Source: Rhodospirillales bacterium (GTDB taxonomy: Bacteria; Pseudomonadota; Alphaproteobacteria; Rhodospirillales; UBA2165). Taken from it: 64,000 nucleotides of DNA. Position numbers and translations under genes: made by a program. The stretch covers positions 17,139 through 81,138 of the forward strand of contig DUBF01000151.1 in NCBI GenBank assembly GCA_012960465.1. Reading direction: 5' to 3'. The notes below the pieces were generated by a model. The model was not told the origin of the DNA and searched no databases. It was given only the letters and a program-made list of their open reading frames with translations. Below, piece after piece: positions 54,576 to 63,902 of this stretch (within the stretch, counting starts at the first letter, position 1; every line of letters begins with the position of its first letter).

Positions 54576-54702
54576 TCTAATTGTTTTTCATTCATTTTCC
54601 GATAATTACCTTTAATTATATACTTATTCTAGCATTTGAATCGATTCGAGTTAACAAAATCTTTAATTTCGTTAAAATAGTTTATCATTGGCGTTGGTAG
54701 AA

Positions 54703-55035
54703 CTATCTATTTGGACCTTGTTGTTCTTGAGTTTTGTTTGAAGCACGGAACAGATAGTGGCGTATTATTGGCTGGACGAGATATATTAAGGCCATCTCAT
54801 CAATTATTTTTTTATCACCGCTATTAAGTTCAAGAACATTGGGGATAAGTGTTTTTGCTTCTTTATTGCCTTGAATGGCTTTAACTGCCACCAAGCCCCA
54901 TTCGGTATATTTTGAAGCATTAATATTCTTATGCAGTTCGGTTAGACGTTGGTCGTATTCATCAAGCAGGTTACCCCAGTAAGTCACATCATAATTATCT
55001 TTTAGATCTTGAATAAAATCGGAAATATTGGTCAT
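54703..55035 (-). CDS. Small hypothetical protein
   Basis: 110-residue soluble, mostly helical protein that I do not recognise. Seen: acidic N-terminus, then SKYTEWGLVAVKAIQGNKEAKTLIPNVLELNSG and MALIYLVQPIIRHYLFRAS. A GAGG box precedes the ATG, and it begins 37 nt after the GST stop, so it is probably cotranscribed with the GST. The good ribosome site and normal codon use argue that it is real. Confidence 0.6.
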   Translation of the reverse strand: MTNISDFIQDLKDNYDVTYWGNLLDEYDQRLTELHKNINASKYTEWGLVAVKAIQGNKEAKTLIPNVLELNSGDKKIIDEMALIYLVQPIIRHYLFRASNKTQEQQGPNR

Positions 55036-55072
55036 ATTGGCGTCCTCAAAGGAATTTAAGTATTGAGATTTT

Positions 55073-55825
55073 CTAGTAGTTTCCGCGCTTGAGATTATGT
55101 AATTCAGAAAGCCGGGTACCTTTATGAAAAGCTCGTTGAAAAGCTGGACGAACTTGGATGCGTTTAAACCAATTCACTACATTGGGGAAATCACTATTCC
55201 AAATCTTAGCAAAACCTAGATCGTCCATCCTATCTAATAAAGGAGCTAGTATTATATCCGCTATAGAATAAGATCCGCTAATCAGCCAAGGTCCTTCTTC
55301 AAGCGATCGTTCCATGCGTTTGGTCGTCGTGTAAATTTTTTCAATCGCGGATATAAAATCCTCTTTATTAAAGCCATCTGGTCCCATGCGGCGGTAAAAT
55401 TCTTTACGTAAAGGCCTAATGTCTGACTGCTGATCATAAAACTGGTTTTTTGATAACCCTTTGAAGCGTGTTAGGAATGCCATGTTGAATGATGGTACTC
55501 GAACAGCGGGTGTTGGAACTTCCTCGATAAATCGCATCCAAGAGCGCATGGCAGCCCTTTTTACAGGATCTTCTGGCGTTAATGAATGGACTTGAAATAC
55601 TTCATCAATATATTCACAGATAACACTAGAATCCTTTACAATTATTTCATCATGTACAAGAGTGGGTATTACGCCATTCTCATTTATTTTGAGATATTCG
55701 GGAGTGAGGTGTTCATTTTTTGCAAGATCGATATTGACGTCATGCCAATCTAATCCCTTTTCCGCTAGACATATCCGGACTTTCTGACTGCAGGTTGAAT
55801 GAGGTGTGTTATAAAGTGTTAGCAT
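55073..55825 (-). CDS. Glutathione S-transferase family protein
   Basis: Two-domain GST. The thioredoxin-like N-terminal domain has LYNTPHSTCSQKVRICLAEKG (Ser/Cys near residues 10-13 as active site), ENGVIPTLVHDEIIVKDSSVICEYI with the cis-Pro and the GSH-gamma-glutamyl-binding SS; the helical C-terminal domain has ISGSYSIADIILAPLLDRM. 250 residues from ATG 55825, chosen because the AAGA box is well spaced there, while ATG 55834 has it adjacent. Substrate unknown. It follows the SDR gene on the same strand by 103 nt. Confidence 0.85.
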   Translation of the reverse strand: MLTLYNTPHSTCSQKVRICLAEKGLDWHDVNIDLAKNEHLTPEYLKINENGVIPTLVHDEIIVKDSSVICEYIDEVFQVHSLTPEDPVKRAAMRSWMRFIEEVPTPAVRVPSFNMAFLTRFKGLSKNQFYDQQSDIRPLRKEFYRRMGPDGFNKEDFISAIEKIYTTTKRMERSLEEGPWLISGSYSIADIILAPLLDRMDDLGFAKIWNSDFPNVVNWFKRIQVRPAFQRAFHKGTRLSELHNLKRGNY

Positions 55826-55927
55826 TAGGATCATTCTTTTTAATAAAAGGTAGTCTTATACTCATTTGAATATTTTAACTTGATAAGATCTCGGGTTAGT
55901 TTTTGCTTGGCATTCGATAGGCGCTGG

Positions 55928-56689
55928 CTAGTTATTTGCTGAACCTCCATCGACTACCATAGATTGACCTGTCATAAAATCACTGTCTTCAGAGGACAGA
56001 AAAATTAAAGTACCAATTAAATCCTCAGGTATTTGGTATCTTTTGAGGGCGCGGGTTGCTTTATTACCATCTCGACCAGCCATCCATTTTTCACTATTTA
56101 GGACGTTTTCGCTCATAGTGAGACCCGGCGAGATTGTATTAACACAAATACCATCATCGCCTAGCTCTCGCGACAAAACCCGGGTCATTGCCATAATGGC
56201 TCCTTTAGAAGAAACATAATGTAATAAACCCGGGGTCCCTTTATAAAGCGTACCAGATGCAATATTGATAATTTTACCATAACCTCTATTGCGCATAATA
56301 GGGGCGACGGCTTTGGTGCAGAGCCATGGGCCTTTAACATTAACAGCCATCAAGTTATCCCACTCAACAACATCAATATCCTCAAACCGGCCGGGAACAA
56401 GAGTTCCGAAGATGGCCGCATTGTTTACTAAAATATCTACACTACCAAAGTGCTCTACTGTTTTTTCAGCCATTACTTGGGTGGATTTTTCATCGCTGAC
56501 ATCAGTAATTAAAGAGAGAGTTTCTGATCCTTGGTAGTTAGCCTCTATTTCTTTAGCGATAGGTTTACAATCATGGATATCTGTGAGAACAACTTTGGCT
56601 CCCTCATTAGCTAGTGCCTTTGCGTAAGTTGCCCCAATACCCTGAGCTGCACCAGTTACGATGGCGACTTTTTCACTTAACTTTGACAT
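55928..56689 (-). CDS. Short-chain dehydrogenase/reductase
   Basis: Classical SDR, 253 residues. Seen: cofactor motif VTGAAQGIG (TGxxxGxG), NNAAIFG, catalytic Ser in NIASGT, Tyr and Lys in YVSSKG, and the SPG-type C-terminal turn TISPGLTMSEN. Asp after the second strand (VVLTDIHD) indicates NAD(H). Start ATG 56689 with AGGGA 6 nt upstream. It lies 17 nt after the crotonase stop, so the two probably act in one CoA-thioester route, with a 3-hydroxyacyl or dihydrodiol substrate (inference). Confidence 0.87.
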   Translation of the reverse strand: MSKLSEKVAIVTGAAQGIGATYAKALANEGAKVVLTDIHDCKPIAKEIEANYQGSETLSLITDVSDEKSTQVMAEKTVEHFGSVDILVNNAAIFGTLVPGRFEDIDVVEWDNLMAVNVKGPWLCTKAVAPIMRNRGYGKIINIASGTLYKGTPGLLHYVSSKGAIMAMTRVLSRELGDDGICVNTISPGLTMSENVLNSEKWMAGRDGNKATRALKRYQIPEDLIGTLIFLSSEDSDFMTGQSMVVDGGSANN

Positions 56690-56706
56690 CAATTTCCCTT
56701 TTTCGA

Positions 56707-57525
56707 TTAATTTCCTTTAAATGCTGGCTTCTTCTTACCTATAAAAGCATGATACGCACGTTCGAAGTCCCTTGTCTGCATGCAAATTGCCTGAGCTTGA
56801 GCTTCGGATTCAATTGCTTCATCAATACCCATGCTCCATTCCTGTTGTAGCATTTTTTTTGTCATGGCATGGGCAAAGCTAGGGCCTTTAGCGAGACGCT
56901 TTGCTTGGGTCATGGCTGTTCCCAGAACGTCATTAGGTTGGGCTATAGCATTATAAAAACCCCAATTGAGGCATTCGTCAGAAGTCATCATGCGGCCAGT
57001 ATATAATAATTCAGCCGCACGGCCTTGACCAATTATCCTCGGTAGCATTGCACATGCGCCCATATCACAGCCGGCCAAACCAACCCGGGCAAATAAAAAC
57101 CCGACTGAACTCTCGGGTGTGCCGTAGCGTAGATCTGAGGCCATCGCCAATATTGCGCCGGCTCCAGCACAGATACCATCAATCGCAGCTATGATGGGTT
57201 GTGGACATTTTCGCATTGCTTTTACCAAATCACCCGTCATTCGTGTAAAGTTTAGTAGTTCTTTCATATCCATTTTTGTGAGTGGCCCTATTATCTCATG
57301 TACGTCACCACCTGAGCAAAAGTTTTCGCCTTCGCCGGTAATTACAATTGCCTTTACTTCATCTATCCATTGCAGTTTATGGAATGTATCACGTAGTTCG
57401 GCATAACTTTCGAAGGTTAGAGGATTTTTTCGTTCCGGTCGATTTAATGTTATAGTTGCTATTTCTTCGCTGAAAGCCCAGTTAAAATGAACAGGTTGTA
57501 TGTCAGTTATATTAGGTGAGTTCAT
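56707..57525 (-). CDS. Enoyl-CoA hydratase/isomerase (crotonase) family protein
   Basis: 272-residue crotonase-fold protein. Seen: oxyanion-hole stretches [12 protein letters not shown] and [21 protein letters not shown], then [33 protein letters not shown]. In ordinary hydratases this last part reads PExxxGxxPGxGGTQRL; here the second catalytic Glu region is replaced by GLAGCDMGA, a pattern I associate with the subgroup near 2-aminobenzoyl-CoA and salicylyl-CoA genes (from memory). AAGGAA stands upstream of ATG 57525. Together with the SDR and the divergent 4HBT thioesterase it forms a small CoA-thioester cluster. Confidence 0.85.
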   Translation of the reverse strand: MNSPNITDIQPVHFNWAFSEEIATITLNRPERKNPLTFESYAELRDTFHKLQWIDEVKAIVITGEGENFCSGGDVHEIIGPLTKMDMKELLNFTRMTGDLVKAMRKCPQPIIAAIDGICAGAGAILAMASDLRYGTPESSVGFLFARVGLAGCDMGACAMLPRIIGQGRAAELLYTGRMMTSDECLNWGFYNAIAQPNDVLGTAMTQAKRLAKGPSFAHAMTKKMLQQEWSMGIDEAIESEAQAQAICMQTRDFERAYHAFIGKKKPAFKGN

Positions 57526-57727
57526 AATTTTTCCTTCCGAAGTTATTCCTAACTGGAATATAAGCGGCCTTAGTTTACTATAGTCAACCTGTGGCAGCTT
57601 ATGAGAAATATAAACTATTTTTCATCTGCGTCGTATAGTAATAATTTATTATTATAGTATTGGCTTGGACTAGATTGTTCGCCTATAACAGAAATTTGGA
57701 TTTTGTAAACTTGGTATAGTATTTTAT

Positions 57728-58147
57728 ATGAAAATTTTTAGTCAATACCGTACAATTATGTTTAGTGACTGCGATAATGCACAGATTGTTTTTTACCCAA
57801 ACTATTTTCAGTGGTTTGATCGGGCTACACAAAATATGTTTAACGAAGTTGGCTTGCCTTGGAGTAAGATGTGGCCGGACTATAATATAGCTGGTGTGCC
57901 ATTAGTTGATGCTCAAGCGACCTTTATATCGCCCCTACGAATGGAAGATGAAGTTATAATAGATAGCTGGGTTGAAGATTGGACAGGTAAAGTTGGAACC
58001 GTGCGACATAATATCCGCAAAGGTGATGATGTTCACGTTGAGGGTACGGAAAAACGCGTCTGGGCGATAAGGACCCCTGAAAAACCAAAGGGAATACGCG
58101 CTGAACCCATGCCAATAGAGGTCCTCAACCTTTTATGTGGCATCTGA
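57728..58147 (+). CDS. 4-hydroxybenzoyl-CoA thioesterase family protein
   Basis: 139-residue hotdog thioesterase. Seen: FSDCDNAQIVFYPNYFQWFD with the catalytic Asp of the FGDCDPAGIVFYPNYF signature, then VDAQATFISPLRMEDEVIIDSWV on the central strand. This wording is that of 4-hydroxybenzoyl-CoA thioesterase proper, more than YbgC. Divergent from the crotonase-SDR pair across 202 nt, in which I see no clear operator. Convergent with htpG. Confidence 0.85.
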   Translation: MKIFSQYRTIMFSDCDNAQIVFYPNYFQWFDRATQNMFNEVGLPWSKMWPDYNIAGVPLVDAQATFISPLRMEDEVIIDSWVEDWTGKVGTVRHNIRKGDDVHVEGTEKRVWAIRTPEKPKGIRAEPMPIEVLNLLCGI

Positions 58148-58190
58148 ATTAATATATTTTGCCAATTATTTTTGATCCTAGCATAAATAT

Positions 58191-60086
58191 TTATGTAAAA
58201 CCTTTGACTAACGCGTCATTTAACCTTTGTGAGAAAGCTGTTGGGTCACTGACAGCCTCACCTTCGATAATATGTGCCTGATCTAGAAGCAGATGAGCCA
58301 TATTATTCAAATTTTCTTTCTTGCTTAACTCGTCTGTGCTAGCGGCAAGCTTTTTTATTAGGCCGTGGGTAGGGTTTATTTCTAATATGCGGCTGCTATC
58401 TTGAACATCCATTTGGCCTTGTTGTTTGAGCATTCGTGCCAGATGTAAATCCATATCGCCTTCTCCAGCAACGAGACAAACTGCACTATCGGTCAGTCGG
58501 TCTGATGCTCGTACATCTTTCACAGCCTCTCCAAGCGTTTCTTTAAAAGCAAGTATTAGTTTTGCGATCTGTGCATCATTTGCGGGCTTTTCTTTTTTTT
58601 CTTTTTTGACCCCATCGCTGTGCTTAATAACTTCAAGGTCAACATCGCCCGAGGTAACAGACTTGAATGGTTTGTCGTTAAACTGACCTACCGTTGATAA
58701 CCAAAATTCATCAACGGGATCCGTTAGGAGAAGAACCTCGATACCACGGGCTTTGAACCCTTCAATTTGTGGAGAGGATTTAAGCATTTCGTCATCTTCT
58801 CCTGTGATATAAAAAATCTCCTTTTGTCCTTCATTCATTTGCTCATTATAGTCTTGTAGACTGGTGATTTCGTTGCTACTCGTGGTATGAAACCTAGAGA
58901 GTTCTAATAGTGTTTCCCGATTTTCGTGATCTTCATAAAGTCCTTCTTTAAGAACAGCCCCGAAATTATCCCAGAAAGTTGCATATTCGTCAGGTTTTTT
59001 AGTAGCTTTCTTTTTCAGTTCTGAGAAGACTCGTTTCATAAGGGCTTTTTTAATATGACTGACTAGTACATTACGTTGCAACATTTCACGGCTGACGTTT
59101 AGTGGTAGGTCCTCTGAATCAACAATACCTCTGACAAACCTTAAATAACCTGGCATTAAATCTTCACACTCATCAGTGATAAATACACGTTTGACGTAAA
59201 GTTTTACTTTGTGTTTGCGTTCAGGATTCATTAAATCAAATGGTTTAGATGACGGAATGAAAAGTAAGTTTGTATATTCGATTTTACCTTCAGCCTTGTT
59301 ATGTAACGTTAGCCAAGGATCATCAAAGACATGACCTACATGATGGTAAAATTCTTTATATTGTTCTTTGGTGATGTCGGATTTAGTGCGGGCCCAGATC
59401 GCAGAGCCACTATTCAGTTGATCTGTTGTGGTTTCTTTGCCATCAGTCTTTTCCATTTGTATTGGTATGGAAATATGGTCTGAATATGTTTTGACGATGT
59501 TTTGAATTCTTGCTTCTTCAAGATATTCTTTGCTCTCTTTGTTTAAAAATACCGTTATGGTGGACCCTTGGCTCGCTCGATCAGATTCAACGATAGTGTA
59601 TGAACCGGCGCCCTCTGATGACCACAACCAAGCTTGGTTCTCTCCAGCCCGCCTTGAAACCACTTCAACCTTATCAGCCACACTAAAACATGCATAGAAA
59701 CCGACACCAAATTGACCTATAAGATCGGCATCTTTCTTTTTATCACCGGATAAACCCTCTAAAAAATCTGTAGTGCCAGATTTTGCAATAGTGCCTAAAT
59801 TTTCGATAAGTTCATCGTGGTTCATACCAATCCCATTATCGCTGACGGTTATGCTTTTCGTTTTTTTGTCAACTGAGAGCGTGATAGCTAGTTCTGTTCC
59901 CGGATCAATTAATTTGGTCTCGGTTAGTGCAATATAACGTAATTTATCGCAGGCATCTGAAGCATTTGAAATTAATTCACGTAAAAAAATTTCTTTGTTG
60001 CTATAGAGTGAGTTAATAACAAGATCTAATACTTTGGTGACCTCAGCCTGGAACTCACGTTTTTCTTCAGTTTTTTTCTTTGCCAT
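58191..60086 (-). CDS. htpG: Molecular chaperone HtpG (bacterial Hsp90)
   Basis: ATP-driven chaperone. Seen: GHKL ATPase motifs FLRELISNASDACDKLRY, DNGIGM, GTIAKSGT and QFGVGFYACF; the middle domain with LPLNVSREMLQRN; and a C-terminal dimerisation part with NPTHGLIKKL. 631 residues, normal. The charged insertion before the C-terminal domain (VKKEKKEKPANDAQIAKL) is a species-variable linker. A TTGCAC-N17-CATATG promoter lies 60 nt or so upstream. Confidence 0.96.
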   Translation of the reverse strand: MAKKKTEEKREFQAEVTKVLDLVINSLYSNKEIFLRELISNASDACDKLRYIALTETKLIDPGTELAITLSVDKKTKSITVSDNGIGMNHDELIENLGTIAKSGTTDFLEGLSGDKKKDADLIGQFGVGFYACFSVADKVEVVSRRAGENQAWLWSSEGAGSYTIVESDRASQGSTITVFLNKESKEYLEEARIQNIVKTYSDHISIPIQMEKTDGKETTTDQLNSGSAIWARTKSDITKEQYKEFYHHVGHVFDDPWLTLHNKAEGKIEYTNLLFIPSSKPFDLMNPERKHKVKLYVKRVFITDECEDLMPGYLRFVRGIVDSEDLPLNVSREMLQRNVLVSHIKKALMKRVFSELKKKATKKPDEYATFWDNFGAVLKEGLYEDHENRETLLELSRFHTTSSNEITSLQDYNEQMNEGQKEIFYITGEDDEMLKSSPQIEGFKARGIEVLLLTDPVDEFWLSTVGQFNDKPFKSVTSGDVDLEVIKHSDGVKKEKKEKPANDAQIAKLILAFKETLGEAVKDVRASDRLTDSAVCLVAGEGDMDLHLARMLKQQGQMDVQDSSRILEINPTHGLIKKLAASTDELSKKENLNNMAHLLLDQAHIIEGEAVSDPTAFSQRLNDALVKGFT

Positions 60087-60388
60087 TTTAGATAAATCTT
60101 TCGTTTAACGTTCAATTTTGCATCTTTTACGATGTTATTCGCATTCATATGTATCTAGAAATTAGATTGTGCAAGGCTTGTTTCATATATAATTAACTAA
60201 GCTTTTTAAGCTTGAGTTTATTTTTAATCAATTAGATATAGTGACTAATCAATCTTATTACATTCTATGCTATTTTTTTATGATCTAAGGATAATTTTCT
60301 TCACAACTTTACTCATAAATATGCTATACACTGCCTTATCATAAAGAAAGCAAGATCTACCTTATTTTTAAAATGAAAAGAGTGGTCA
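60087..60388. other. Non-coding divergent region between htpG and the HPF-like gene
   Basis: 302 bases without a gene. Very AT-rich; it holds the htpG promoter candidate on the minus strand. On the plus strand a possible GCTATA-like -10 (around 60322-60327) could serve the HPF-like gene. I find no strong hairpin or repeat. Confidence 0.6.
60146..60174 (-). promoter_or_regulatory. Candidate htpG promoter
   Basis: On the minus strand TTGCAC (60169-60174), preceded by CC, 17-bp spacer, CATATG (60146-60151), 59 nt before the htpG ATG. It resembles both a sigma-70 and an alphaproteobacterial heat-shock (RpoH) promoter with a CTTGCAC-type -35. Confidence 0.35.
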
Positions 60389-60766
60389 ATGCAAATACCT
60401 TTACAAGTTTCATTCCGAGATATTTCCCATTCAGATTTTATTGAGAAGCGAATTTGCGAGAAAGTCGAAAAGCTTAAGAAATATACAAATAGAATAATAT
60501 TTTGCCGCGTAATTGTCGAGGCACCGCACCGTCAGCACACGAAAGGTACTTTATACCACATTCGAATAGATTTATCTTTGCCGGGTGAAAAAATAGTGGT
60601 GGCGCGCGATCCTAATGATCATTCTCATGAGAATGTTTATATTGCCATCAGGGACGCTTTTGAGGCGGTTCGCCGTCAGCTAAAAAAATCACTACGTCAG
60701 AAACGTGAGGGTCATAAAAGAATGCTAAAACCTGCTATGGCAGAAGTAATCTCATTGGGGGTCTGA
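60389..60766 (+). CDS. HPF/RaiA-family ribosome-associated protein
   Basis: 125-residue ribosome hibernation/stress factor fold. Seen: PLQVSFRDISHSDFIEKRI at the start, a central beta strand CRVIVEAPHRQHTKGTLYHIRIDLSLPG, and the C-terminal helix HENVYIAIRDAFEAVRRQLKK, the S30AE/HPF layout. It lacks the long C-terminal dimerisation domain, so it is the short form. It sits between htpG and the helicase rather than next to rpoN, the usual place of hpf, so it may be a specialised paralogue. Confidence 0.8.
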   Translation: MQIPLQVSFRDISHSDFIEKRICEKVEKLKKYTNRIIFCRVIVEAPHRQHTKGTLYHIRIDLSLPGEKIVVARDPNDHSHENVYIAIRDAFEAVRRQLKKSLRQKREGHKRMLKPAMAEVISLGV

Positions 60767-60893
60767 CGCTCTATTTAACGAACAAGGCATCTTTTTCGCT
60801 AATGTTATGAGACTACAACAAATCTTAAAGATAAGTTGATATTCTCAGAATTTGTGAAAATCATCGGCAAATTAAAGAATCATACTTGCAAGT

Positions 60894-63479
60894 ATGTTAC
60901 TAAAGTTTGATCCTAGCGCTATGCAAATTTCAACCAACGATTCAAAAGTGACAGCTGTTCTTGGACCCACTAACACGGGTAAAACCTATCTCGCTATGGA
61001 GCGATTATTAGCGCACGGTAGTGGAATGATGGGATTTCCATTGCGTCTTTTAGCGCGTGAAAATTATGACCGTGCCGTGGAACTTAAAGGCCCTCGTCAA
61101 GTTGCTTTAATTACAGGCGAGGAAAAAATAATTCCAGATTATGCTAAATATTTTTTTTGTACAGTTGAGTCGATGCCGGTTAGTAAGCTGGTCGATTTCT
61201 TGGCAGTTGATGAAATTCAAATGTGTTCTGATTATGACCGTGGGCATATCTTTACGCATCGCTTGTTGCACGCGCGTGGCCAACAAGAGACAATGTTTAT
61301 GGGATCTGAGGCCATCCGGCCTTTTTTGAAGAGACTTGTTCCGGATATTAAGTTTCAAACCCGTCCTCGGTTTTCTAAATTAACCTATGCCGGTAGTCGT
61401 AAAATTATTCGTTTGCCGCCCAGAAGCGCCCTCGTTGCATTCTCAGCTACTGATGTTTATGCATTTGCAGAGCTTATTCGGCGTCAGCGCGGCGGGGCAG
61501 CTATTGTTATGGGCGCGCTGAGTCCCCGTACGCGAAATGCTCAAGTGGCAATGTTCCAAAATGGAGATGTCGATTATTTAGTTGCTACTGATGCAATCGG
61601 TATGGGTCTTAATATGGATGTGGATCATATCGCATTTGCTTCACTTAATAAATTTGATGGTACCTATAGACGAGAATTGCGGCTTAGTGAATTTGCGCAG
61701 ATAGCGGGTCGTGCGGGCCGTCATATGAACGATGGAACATTTGGGGTGACTGGTGAAGCCAAAGAATTTGATCCAAACATAATTCAACAGATTGAAAACC
61801 ATGGCTTTGACACTATTGAACAGCTTCAATGGCGAAGTTCTAATCTTGATTTTAGTTCATTTGATAGTTTGTTGGATAGTCTTAGTATTGGTTCAGGAAT
61901 ATTAGGCCTTGTTAGGGTGCGTCAACCTAATGATGAAAAGTTTCTTATTCAATTGGCCTCTGATGAAGCTGTTAAAAATCGTTTAATAAACAGTAACTCA
62001 ATTCAATTGCTTTGGGAGGTTTGTCAAATTCCGGATTTTCGGAAACAGATGAGTGGTAGCCATGCAAGTCTATTGTCTAATATTTTCCAATCACTGAGTG
62101 ATTCGGGAAAATTAAATTCTGAATGGATTTTCAACGAAATCAATCATATTGACAACACTGATGGTGGCATTGATTTGCTTGTGGATCGTATTGCTAATAT
62201 CCGGATCTGGACATACGTTGCCAACCGATCTGATTGGCTTATAAATCCAGAAGGTTGGCAGGTTCGAACGAGAGCGATTGAAGATCGCTTGTCAGATGTA
62301 TTACATGAACGATTAACCCAACGATTTGTTGATCAACGTACGTCTGTTTTGGTTAAAAGATTAAAAGAAAAAAAATTATTGAAATCTATCGTCAATGGTG
62401 ATGGAGATATTTTGGTCGAAAGTCATTTTGTCGGCCGCATTGAAGGATTTAGGTTTATTCCCGATAAAACGGACAGTGCTTTAGCTGGGCGTGCAATTTC
62501 AGCTGCTGTCCATAAGGCGTTGGCAAATGAGGTTCAGCGCCGAGCTATCGAATTGACAACTATAGCTAATTCACAACTTGAACTGGACACAAAAGGGAAA
62601 ATTTTCTGGCTCAAGTCAGGTGAGCGCGCGCTAATAGCCCACCTTGTTGCCGGTCATGATACTTTAAGGCCCAGAGTAGAACTTGTTTCAAGTGATCTTC
62701 TTGAGGGCCCGTTAAAAAATAAAGTTGAGCAACGTCTCCACGCTTGGTTACATTATTATATTAGAAAAAATCTTATGCCATTAATCAACGCCCGAGATAG
62801 GAATTTGATTGGCGCAGTTCGTGGTTTGATTTTTCAATTAGTTGAAAATGGTGGGGTTCTGAATAAGCGTCAAGCAGATGACCAATTAAAGGCCTTAAGC
62901 AAACGAGATTTTGGTACACTTCGTTATTTGGGTATAAAAATTGGCCGTCGAGAGATATTTTTCCCAAAATTGTTAAGACCTCGGCCAGCTGGTCTCAGTG
63001 CATTGTTATGGGCTATTAAAAATAAAATAAACCCTATACCGGAACTACCGAGCCCTGGTCTAGTCTCTATTATTTATGATGATGCAGTATTGTTTGATTT
63101 TATGCAGGTTGGCGGATTCAGACAGGCAGGTAATTTTTTGGTGCGTATTGATATTTTGGAACGTGTCACAGGAATGTTGAAAATGCGGGCAGTTAAAGGC
63201 CCTTTTGAATTAGATTCTCAGATATTAAATTTGTTGGGTTGTTCTGCAGAACAGGCAGTTAGCATTTTACAATCACTTGGATATTATAAAAGGAAAGTTG
63301 TAACTGCCGATCAAGGAACCAGGATACGTTCATTTATTGATGCTAAGCATCAGCGTACTCGTTCGCTAAAGAGGCAAAAATCTGGCACTCCAAATTTAAA
63401 TCAGAGAAGTGGTTCACGTACAAATGTATCGATAGACGGATCTCCATTTGCTAAGTTGAAAGAGATTTCTATCCGATGA
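60894..63479 (+). CDS. SUV3-like DEAD/DExH RNA helicase
   Basis: Superfamily-2 helicase resembling mitochondrial SUV3. Seen: Walker A GPTNTGKT (24-31), DEIQ (106-109, a DExH variant), FSAT motif (183-186), motif V TDAIGMGLNMDVDHI, motif VI QIAGRAGR (269-276). The helicase core ends near residue 400; the remaining 460 residues carry a SUV3 C-terminal-like stretch, hydrophobic and helical segments, and a basic low-complexity tail RTRSLKRQKSGTPNLNQRSG. Start ATG 60894 has no clear ribosome site. The S4 protein follows after 12 nt; this pairing is conserved in alphaproteobacteria. Probable role in RNA turnover or ribosome quality, inferred only. Confidence 0.85.
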   Translation: MLLKFDPSAMQISTNDSKVTAVLGPTNTGKTYLAMERLLAHGSGMMGFPLRLLARENYDRAVELKGPRQVALITGEEKIIPDYAKYFFCTVESMPVSKLVDFLAVDEIQMCSDYDRGHIFTHRLLHARGQQETMFMGSEAIRPFLKRLVPDIKFQTRPRFSKLTYAGSRKIIRLPPRSALVAFSATDVYAFAELIRRQRGGAAIVMGALSPRTRNAQVAMFQNGDVDYLVATDAIGMGLNMDVDHIAFASLNKFDGTYRRELRLSEFAQIAGRAGRHMNDGTFGVTGEAKEFDPNIIQQIENHGFDTIEQLQWRSSNLDFSSFDSLLDSLSIGSGILGLVRVRQPNDEKFLIQLASDEAVKNRLINSNSIQLLWEVCQIPDFRKQMSGSHASLLSNIFQSLSDSGKLNSEWIFNEINHIDNTDGGIDLLVDRIANIRIWTYVANRSDWLINPEGWQVRTRAIEDRLSDVLHERLTQRFVDQRTSVLVKRLKEKKLLKSIVNGDGDILVESHFVGRIEGFRFIPDKTDSALAGRAISAAVHKALANEVQRRAIELTTIANSQLELDTKGKIFWLKSGERALIAHLVAGHDTLRPRVELVSSDLLEGPLKNKVEQRLHAWLHYYIRKNLMPLINARDRNLIGAVRGLIFQLVENGGVLNKRQADDQLKALSKRDFGTLRYLGIKIGRREIFFPKLLRPRPAGLSALLWAIKNKINPIPELPSPGLVSIIYDDAVLFDFMQVGGFRQAGNFLVRIDILERVTGMLKMRAVKGPFELDSQILNLLGCSAEQAVSILQSLGYYKRKVVTADQGTRIRSFIDAKHQRTRSLKRQKSGTPNLNQRSGSRTNVSIDGSPFAKLKEISIR

Positions 63480-63491
63480 AACTGTTTTTTT

Positions 63492-63902
63492 ATGGATAAA
63501 GCGCAATCAGATAGATTTTTACGCCTTGATAAGTGGTTGTGGCATGCGCGGTTCATTAAAAGCCGATCAAAATCAACTAAGTTTTGTCAAACCAGTAAAA
63601 TACGCGTTAATGGCAGTATTATTTCTAAAGCTCATTATTTGGTTAAGCCAAACGATGTCTTAACTTTCTCCATTGGTAGTAATATTAGAATAATAAAAAT
63701 TCTAAATATCGGTTTGCGGCGAGGGCCCGCGCCTGAGGCACAAGGGCTTTATGAAGATATTTCTCCACCGAAGTCTTTATATAAAAAAGACCAAAAATCA
63801 TTGGTGATTGTAGGTAAGCGAGAAGTAGGGTCTGGGCGGCCTACCAAAGACCATCGTCGTGCTATTGATAAGTTGATGGCTAAAGATGAGCAGTGGCAAT
63901 AA
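63492..63902 (+). CDS. RNA-binding S4 domain protein (Hsp15-like)
   Basis: 136-residue basic protein with an N-terminal S4 domain: LRLDKWLWHARFIKSRSKSTKFCQTSKIRVNG (about 10-41), followed by KPNDVLTFSIG. E. coli Hsp15 of this family binds stalled 50S subunits carrying nascent chains. It lies 12 nt downstream of the SUV3-like helicase on the same strand, so the two may act together on stalled or damaged ribosome complexes (inference). A long basic C-terminal tail is present. Confidence 0.9.
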   Translation: MDKAQSDRFLRLDKWLWHARFIKSRSKSTKFCQTSKIRVNGSIISKAHYLVKPNDVLTFSIGSNIRIIKILNIGLRRGPAPEAQGLYEDISPPKSLYKKDQKSLVIVGKREVGSGRPTKDHRRAIDKLMAKDEQWQ

